Below, one piece after another: positions 6,983 through 10,000 of a stretch of DNA of 10,000 nucleotides. This stretch comes from Glandiceps talaboti. Lineage: Eukaryota > Hemichordata > Enteropneusta > Spengelidae. Below the pieces are notes generated by a model. That model was given only the letters and a program-made list of their open reading frames with translations. It was not told the DNA's origin and ran no database searches. The translations under genes and the position numbers were made by a program. The DNA lies in contig NC_135567.1 of NCBI RefSeq assembly GCF_964340395.1, positions 18,165,306-18,175,305 on the forward strand, read 5' to 3'. Each line of letters starts with the position of its first letter. The first letter of the stretch is position 1.

Positions 6983-7280
6983 AAAAAGTAAACAGGAATT
7001 TAATTAAACAGTAAACAGGAATTTAATTAAAAAGTAATCCGTAATTTAATTAAAAAGTAAACAGTAATTTAATTAAAAGTAAACAGTAATTTAATCAAAA
7101 AGTAAACAGTAACTTAATTAAAAAGTAAAGAGTAATTTAATTAAAAAGTAAAGAGTAATTTAATTAAAAAGTAAACAGTAACTTAATGAAAAAGTAAACA
7201 TGAATTTAATTAAAAACTAAACATGAATTTAATTAAAAAGTAAAGAGTAATTTAATTAAAAAGTAAAGAGTAATTTGATT
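6983..7280. repeat. AT-rich minisatellite, 23-bp unit, 13 copies
   Basis: Thirteen units tile 298 bp end to end. Each runs AAAAAGTAAACAG then TAATTTAATT; copy 5 is 22 bp. Variants at the centre split the copies into classes: AACAGG (1, 2), AACAG (4, 5, 6, 9), AAGAG (7, 8, 12, 13), AACATG (10, 11) and AATCCG (3). A partial fourteenth copy starts at 7281 and decays. Identical neighbours (7-8, 12-13) and a repeated block of AAGAG pairs point to local duplication of one or two units. Each unit junction creates TTAATTAA-type palindromes. Such AT tracts can act as easily unwound or matrix-attachment DNA (inference). Confidence 0.97.
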
Positions 7281-7610
7281 AAAAAGTAGTTCATAAACTA
7301 AACTATGTTGTGGAGAAATATTCCAAGTTGAGTTTAATATTTTTTCATCTTTTGCAATTTATTACCTCAAGAAATTATAACACGGAGATATAACCTATAT
7401 AGCGCCATCTAGGAATATATTTGATAAGGCACTGTTGCCAAGGCAATCATAAAGTTTACATCTTTTTAATATATTCGATCACTTCTTGGTAGCTGTAGGT
7501 TTGTCTTTTTGTAATTCCAATAAAAAATAACATTTTTGTTATTACTATGCATTAACATTCAATATAATACACATTTAGTTTGGAATTAAGTGTATCCATC
7601 CAACCGGTCG
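7281..7610. other. Non-repetitive AT-rich spacer with an ATAGCGCCATCT word
   Basis: No gene found. ATAGCGCCATCT at 7399-7410 is one of three same-strand copies of this GC-rich word in the window (the others at 3424 and 8170). The rest is plain AT-rich sequence leading into the ATTC microsatellite. Confidence 0.5.
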
Positions 7611-7797
7611 TCATTCATTCTTTTATTCATTCATTCCTCCCTTCCTTAAGTCATTAATTAATTAATTAATTCATTCATTCATTCATTCATTCATTCATTC
7701 AGCCCGACAGCTATTCATTTATTCATTCATTCATTCATCAATTCATTCATTCATTCATTCATTCATTCATTCATGCATTCATTCATACATTCAGCCA
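7611..7797. repeat. (ATTC)n microsatellite with ATTA interlude
   Basis: CATT/ATTC units extend over about 190 bp. They are broken by a CCTCCCTTCC pyrimidine stretch near 7636-7646, an (ATTA) block near 7653-7671, and a unique insert AGCCCGACAGCT near 7701-7712. Towards the right single-base variants CATGCATT and CATACATT appear, grading into the ATAC array. Confidence 0.95.
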
Positions 7798-7810
7798 GCC
7801 AGCAATCGAA

Positions 7811-7838
7811 ACACACGCGCACGCGCGCATGCATGCAT
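7811..7838. other. 28-bp perfect alternating purine-pyrimidine run (Z-DNA candidate)
   Basis: From 7811 to 7838 every step alternates purine and pyrimidine: ACACACGCGCACGCGCGC followed by ATGCATGCAT. GC/CG steps dominate the centre, the best-known Z-forming composition (established biophysics). It joins the ATTC tract to the ATAC tract, which is itself alternating purine-pyrimidine, so the potential Z-forming region continues to 8134 with few breaks. Confidence 0.8.
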
Positions 7839-8134
7839 TCATACATACATACATGCATACATGAATACATACATACATACATACATACATACATACATAC
7901 ATACATACATACATACATACATACATACATACATACATACATACATACATACATACATACATACATACATACATACATACATACATACATACATACATAC
8001 ATACATACATACATACATACATACATACATACATACATACATACATACATACATACATACATACATACATACATACATACATACATACATACATACATAC
8101 ATACATACATACATACATACATACATACATACAT
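7839..8134. repeat. (ATAC)n microsatellite, 270 bp uninterrupted
   Basis: After a few variant units (CATGCATAC, CATGAATAC) the ATAC period is perfect from 7865 to 8134, about 67 units. The absence of interruptions suggests active, recent expansion, or collapsed or estimated length in the assembly. The unit is the reverse complement of the GTAT tract at 219-480. Reading frames across it give Ile-His-Thr-Tyr or Met-Tyr-Val-Cys repeats on either strand and are not genes. Confidence 0.98.
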
Positions 8135-8392
8135 CTGTGCATTTCTAGTTGATGATAGAGTTTTACGTTATAGCGCCATCACTCGATACAATATCCTAAA
8201 TTCGTCATTTATCAATGTCATCTCATGCCTCTGTTCGAATTAATTATTTAATTTTCAATTTATTTCTACCTTAATGGCTTAGAATTGCAACCTAGGAGTT
8301 CAAATAATGGTGTATTGTTTGTCGCCGGCGCCGGTGGTCCCTGTCCATTTTGTAGATATTATTGAATATATATGTGTACGTCTTTTTGATCA

Positions 8393-8620
8393 ATGGTTAC
8401 AATGTCGTCATCGATCCATCATTTGCGTATCTCCAAATCGCGCGTTTCAGTATCTTCACATTGTTCAGTGTTAGGCCTGTCGTCTGCAACTGAATCGTCA
8501 CCCAAATGTCCACTAATTATAACTGTTTCACACATTTTGACGGGTGATTATCACTTTTCACAGTGGAGATGGCAGACGACACCAACAGAGTTGTTGTACA
8601 TTTGCATCAACGTGTCCTAA
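8393..8620 (+). CDS. Hypothetical 75-codon ORF in a CpG-enriched segment
   Basis: ATG at 8393, with a second ATG three codons on in a better context (A at -3); stop TAA at 8618-8620. The N-terminal 40 residues are Ser-rich and basic (SSSIHHLRISKSRVSVSSH), followed by a mixed C-terminus with Trp residues (SQWRWQ). No motif or family is recognised. The ORF nearly coincides with a CpG-rich island, so composition rather than coding selection may have removed stops. An opposed minus-strand ORF lies inside it, and at most one is likely real. Confidence 0.13.
   Translation: MVTMSSSIHHLRISKSRVSVSSHCSVLGLSSATESSPKCPLIITVSHILTGDYHFSQWRWQTTPTELLYICINVS
8419..8535 (-). CDS. 38-codon acidic small ORF on the minus strand, or part of an exon
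   Basis: Minus-strand ATG at 8535 (context GTCAAAATGT, A at -3); stop TGA at 8421-8419. The peptide is strongly acidic and polar: residues 11-30 are LGDDSVADDRPNTEQCEDTE, and it ends DLEIRK. The composition is unlike random AT-rich translation. An in-frame TAA lies a few codons upstream, so a longer product would need splicing: TTATAATTAG inside the ORF could be an acceptor. I do not recognise a family. Of the two opposed frames here this one reads more like protein, but it is short. Confidence 0.17.
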   Translation of the reverse strand: MCETVIISGHLGDDSVADDRPNTEQCEDTETRDLEIRK

Positions 8621-9089
8621 GCTAAGCTGTATGGTTTGCAGGTTATATTATTTTGATCACTATCTCCTCATTTCAAGAAATAAGTCGCGTTATTGATATA
8701 ATTTTAGTGCAATTCCCTTCTAAATATGCAAATTAAGCTTTACCTGTCAAAAATTTAGCAAACAGAAACGAAAAGAACAAAAAAATGGTTCAATATTTAA
8801 ATTGAAATTTTGATGTGAAGTTTTGACACGGGTATGGGTCGTTGTTGGATAGAGCTTTTCTGTTTGTAATCGTTCATTAGTAAATCTTCATCAATAACAT
8901 TATTAGACGCACATGTCGTACTAATCTAATTTCATCGCAATCTATTCTCTGACCCAGTGTCCTATACACTTCGCTGATTTCAAACAATGGGGCTTTTTGT
9001 AAACCTACCAGTGCAGGCTTTTTATATTAATTTATAAAATATTGAAGTTAAATGTCAACATATTTAATTACCCTATAACATAACGATTA
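8621..9089. other. AT-rich spacer, nothing recognised
   Basis: No tandem repeat, gene-sized ORF or strong inverted repeat found between the CpG-enriched island and the second CAGA microsatellite. Confidence 0.55.
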
Positions 9090-9129
9090 TGATAGAGAGA
9101 CAAAGAGAGACAGCGAGAGACAGAGAGTC

Positions 9130-9192
<63 letters not shown>

Positions 9193-9218
9193 GAAAGTAG
9201 AGATAGATAGCCAGACAA

Positions 9219-9267
<49 letters not shown>

Positions 9268-9445
9268 GAAAAGTAGAGATAGATAGCCAGACAAACAGAC
9301 AGACAGACAGAGACAGAGATAGACATATAGACATACATAGAAAAATAGATAGACAGACAGACAGACAGCCAGACAGACAGACAGACAGACAGGCAGGCAG
9401 ACAGACAGGCAAACAAACAAACAAACAAACAAACACACAGACACA
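9090..9445. repeat. Compound GA/CAGA/CAGG microsatellite with 76-bp higher-order unit
   Basis: Degenerate GA/GACA (9090-9135), then CAGA (9136-9192), then a variant segment GTAGAGATAGATAGCCAGAC followed by AAACAG. That variant segment recurs once: CCAGACAAAC is at 9211 and again at 9287, 76 bp apart, embedded in CAGA units both times. A third degraded version (AATAGATAGAC then CAGCCAGAC) follows near 9345-9375. The tract ends with CAGG, CAAA (9410-9433) and CACA. Duplication of the whole composite unit, not just slippage of 4 bp, built this tract. Frames read Cys-Leu-Ser-Val or Thr-Asp-Arg-Gln repeats and are not genes. Confidence 0.97.
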
Positions 9446-9784
9446 CTCTCTCACACACATAGATGTGGTAAACAGATATATTAGATGGTAAATCAACCTT
9501 CAAGGCAAATCACATGATGAGTAGTGTACAGACAGTCGTATTAGACAAACTATAATCTAAACTACCACATTAATTGTGATTAGGTGAAAAGATGGCAAAA
9601 TATGCTTCAAGGCAAAACAAACTAAGATTATTTATATAAATCATCAACATCGGTTTAAAACAGTGCAAATGGCAGGTATTAGTGTAATAGCGGATTTGAT
9701 TATTATATGTGATGCATCAGGCTGACCAGGATACAGAACTGAATTTAAATATTCTGGATGTGATATTATTTTAATAATATTGTA
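9446..9784. other. AT-rich spacer with small palindrome
   Basis: No gene found. ATATTATTTTAATAATAT (9763-9780, 8-bp arms, 2-bp loop) sits just before the repeat-like right end and may mark its boundary. Confidence 0.4.
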
Positions 9785-10000
9785 TATTTATAAAGGACCT
9801 CGATTCACTTCTACAATGGGTGTCATACTCACAACGTTGCATAATTATTACTCAAACACAGACCTATTTCGGCACAAGACCTGCTATGAGGCCTTCAACT
9901 ACCAAGAGAGCATGCAATGCAAACTCTGTAAGCACTAAGTATTCACATAGCCACATTTATCCTACCAGGTCCCAAATTATACAGCTGGGTACTTGGGCAC
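9785..10000. repeat. Probable dispersed repeat, truncated by the window end
   Basis: From about 9785 the sequence becomes less AT-rich and carries phrases such as AAGGACCTCGATTCACTTC, and near the end TTTATCCTACCAGGTCCC followed by CAGCTGGGTACTTGGGCAC. From memory I associate this wording (a 'taccaggt ... ctgggt' block, usually continuing into 'cccaaggacac') with an interspersed repeat seen in many marine invertebrate and fish genomes. I cannot name the family and the diagnostic downstream part lies outside the window. No open frame of note. Confidence 0.4.

Noticed and set aside
6983-7280. CRISPR-like array or centromeric satellite
   Set aside because: Units are contiguous without spacers, and only 13 copies of 23 bp, so this is a local minisatellite.
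7763-8243. ORFs of 95-156 codons on both strands
   Set aside because: Translations of the ATTC and ATAC microsatellites; every frame is open only because the 4-bp unit makes no stop codons.
9073-9503. Cys-Leu-Ser-Val repeat ORFs up to 138 codons and Thr-Asp-Arg-Gln ORF
   Set aside because: Readout of the CAGA tract on both strands, not a cysteine-rich protein family.
4400-9780. Shared phrase TTCTGGATGT(T/G)ATATTAT near 4408 and 9752
   Set aside because: Similarity is limited to about 17 bases and does not extend into the flanks, so it is not good evidence for a repeat family.

Overview
The window looks like intergenic or intronic nuclear DNA of a eukaryote, most plausibly a marine invertebrate. 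It is AT-rich (roughly one third GC by eye). It carries hundreds of bases of tetranucleotide microsatellite, several minisatellites, inverted-repeat elements, and at its right end a dispersed-repeat-like segment whose wording I associate from memory with marine invertebrate and fish genomes. A mollusc or similar lophotrochozoan would fit, but nothing here proves the lineage. There are no bacterial operons, ribosome binding sites, CRISPR arrays, rRNAs or tRNAs that I can recognise.

Layout from left to right: (GTAT)n microsatellite 219-480; a weak E-box plus TATA motif at 593-620; plain AT-rich sequence; a degenerate array at 1519-1967 in which a near-palindromic 15-mer recurs about every 30 bp, roughly 15 times; a CpG-richer candidate MITE with 10-bp inverted ends at 2146-2391; exon-like pieces with good splice acceptors at 2614-2757 and 3078-3119; a structured block at 3186-3404; a CpG-enriched stretch at 3424-3720; a compound GA/CAGA/CAGG microsatellite at 3961-4150; a perfect 12-bp-arm hairpin flanked by TTAAG at 4248-4295; a C13A27 homopolymer pair at 5008-5047; a pentanucleotide repeat at 6171-6232; a 23-bp minisatellite with 13 copies at 6983-7280; a compound ATTC / Z-DNA-like / ATAC tract at 7611-8134; a CpG-enriched island with opposed small ORFs at 8321-8615; a second GA/CAGA/CAGG tract with 76-bp higher-order units at 9090-9445; and a dispersed-repeat-like segment from about 9785 that runs off the window.

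No protein-coding gene can be called with confidence. Most long open frames are translations of microsatellites. For a random sequence of this composition and length I estimate one or two stop-free frames of about 90 codons by chance, so the remaining ORFs carry little weight alone. The most interesting signal is not a gene: it is the 30-bp-period near-palindromic array at 1519-1967. Next come the recurrence of an ATAGCGCC word three times on one strand and the pairwise recurrence of the same microsatellite classes. I found no convincing new multi-gene system.
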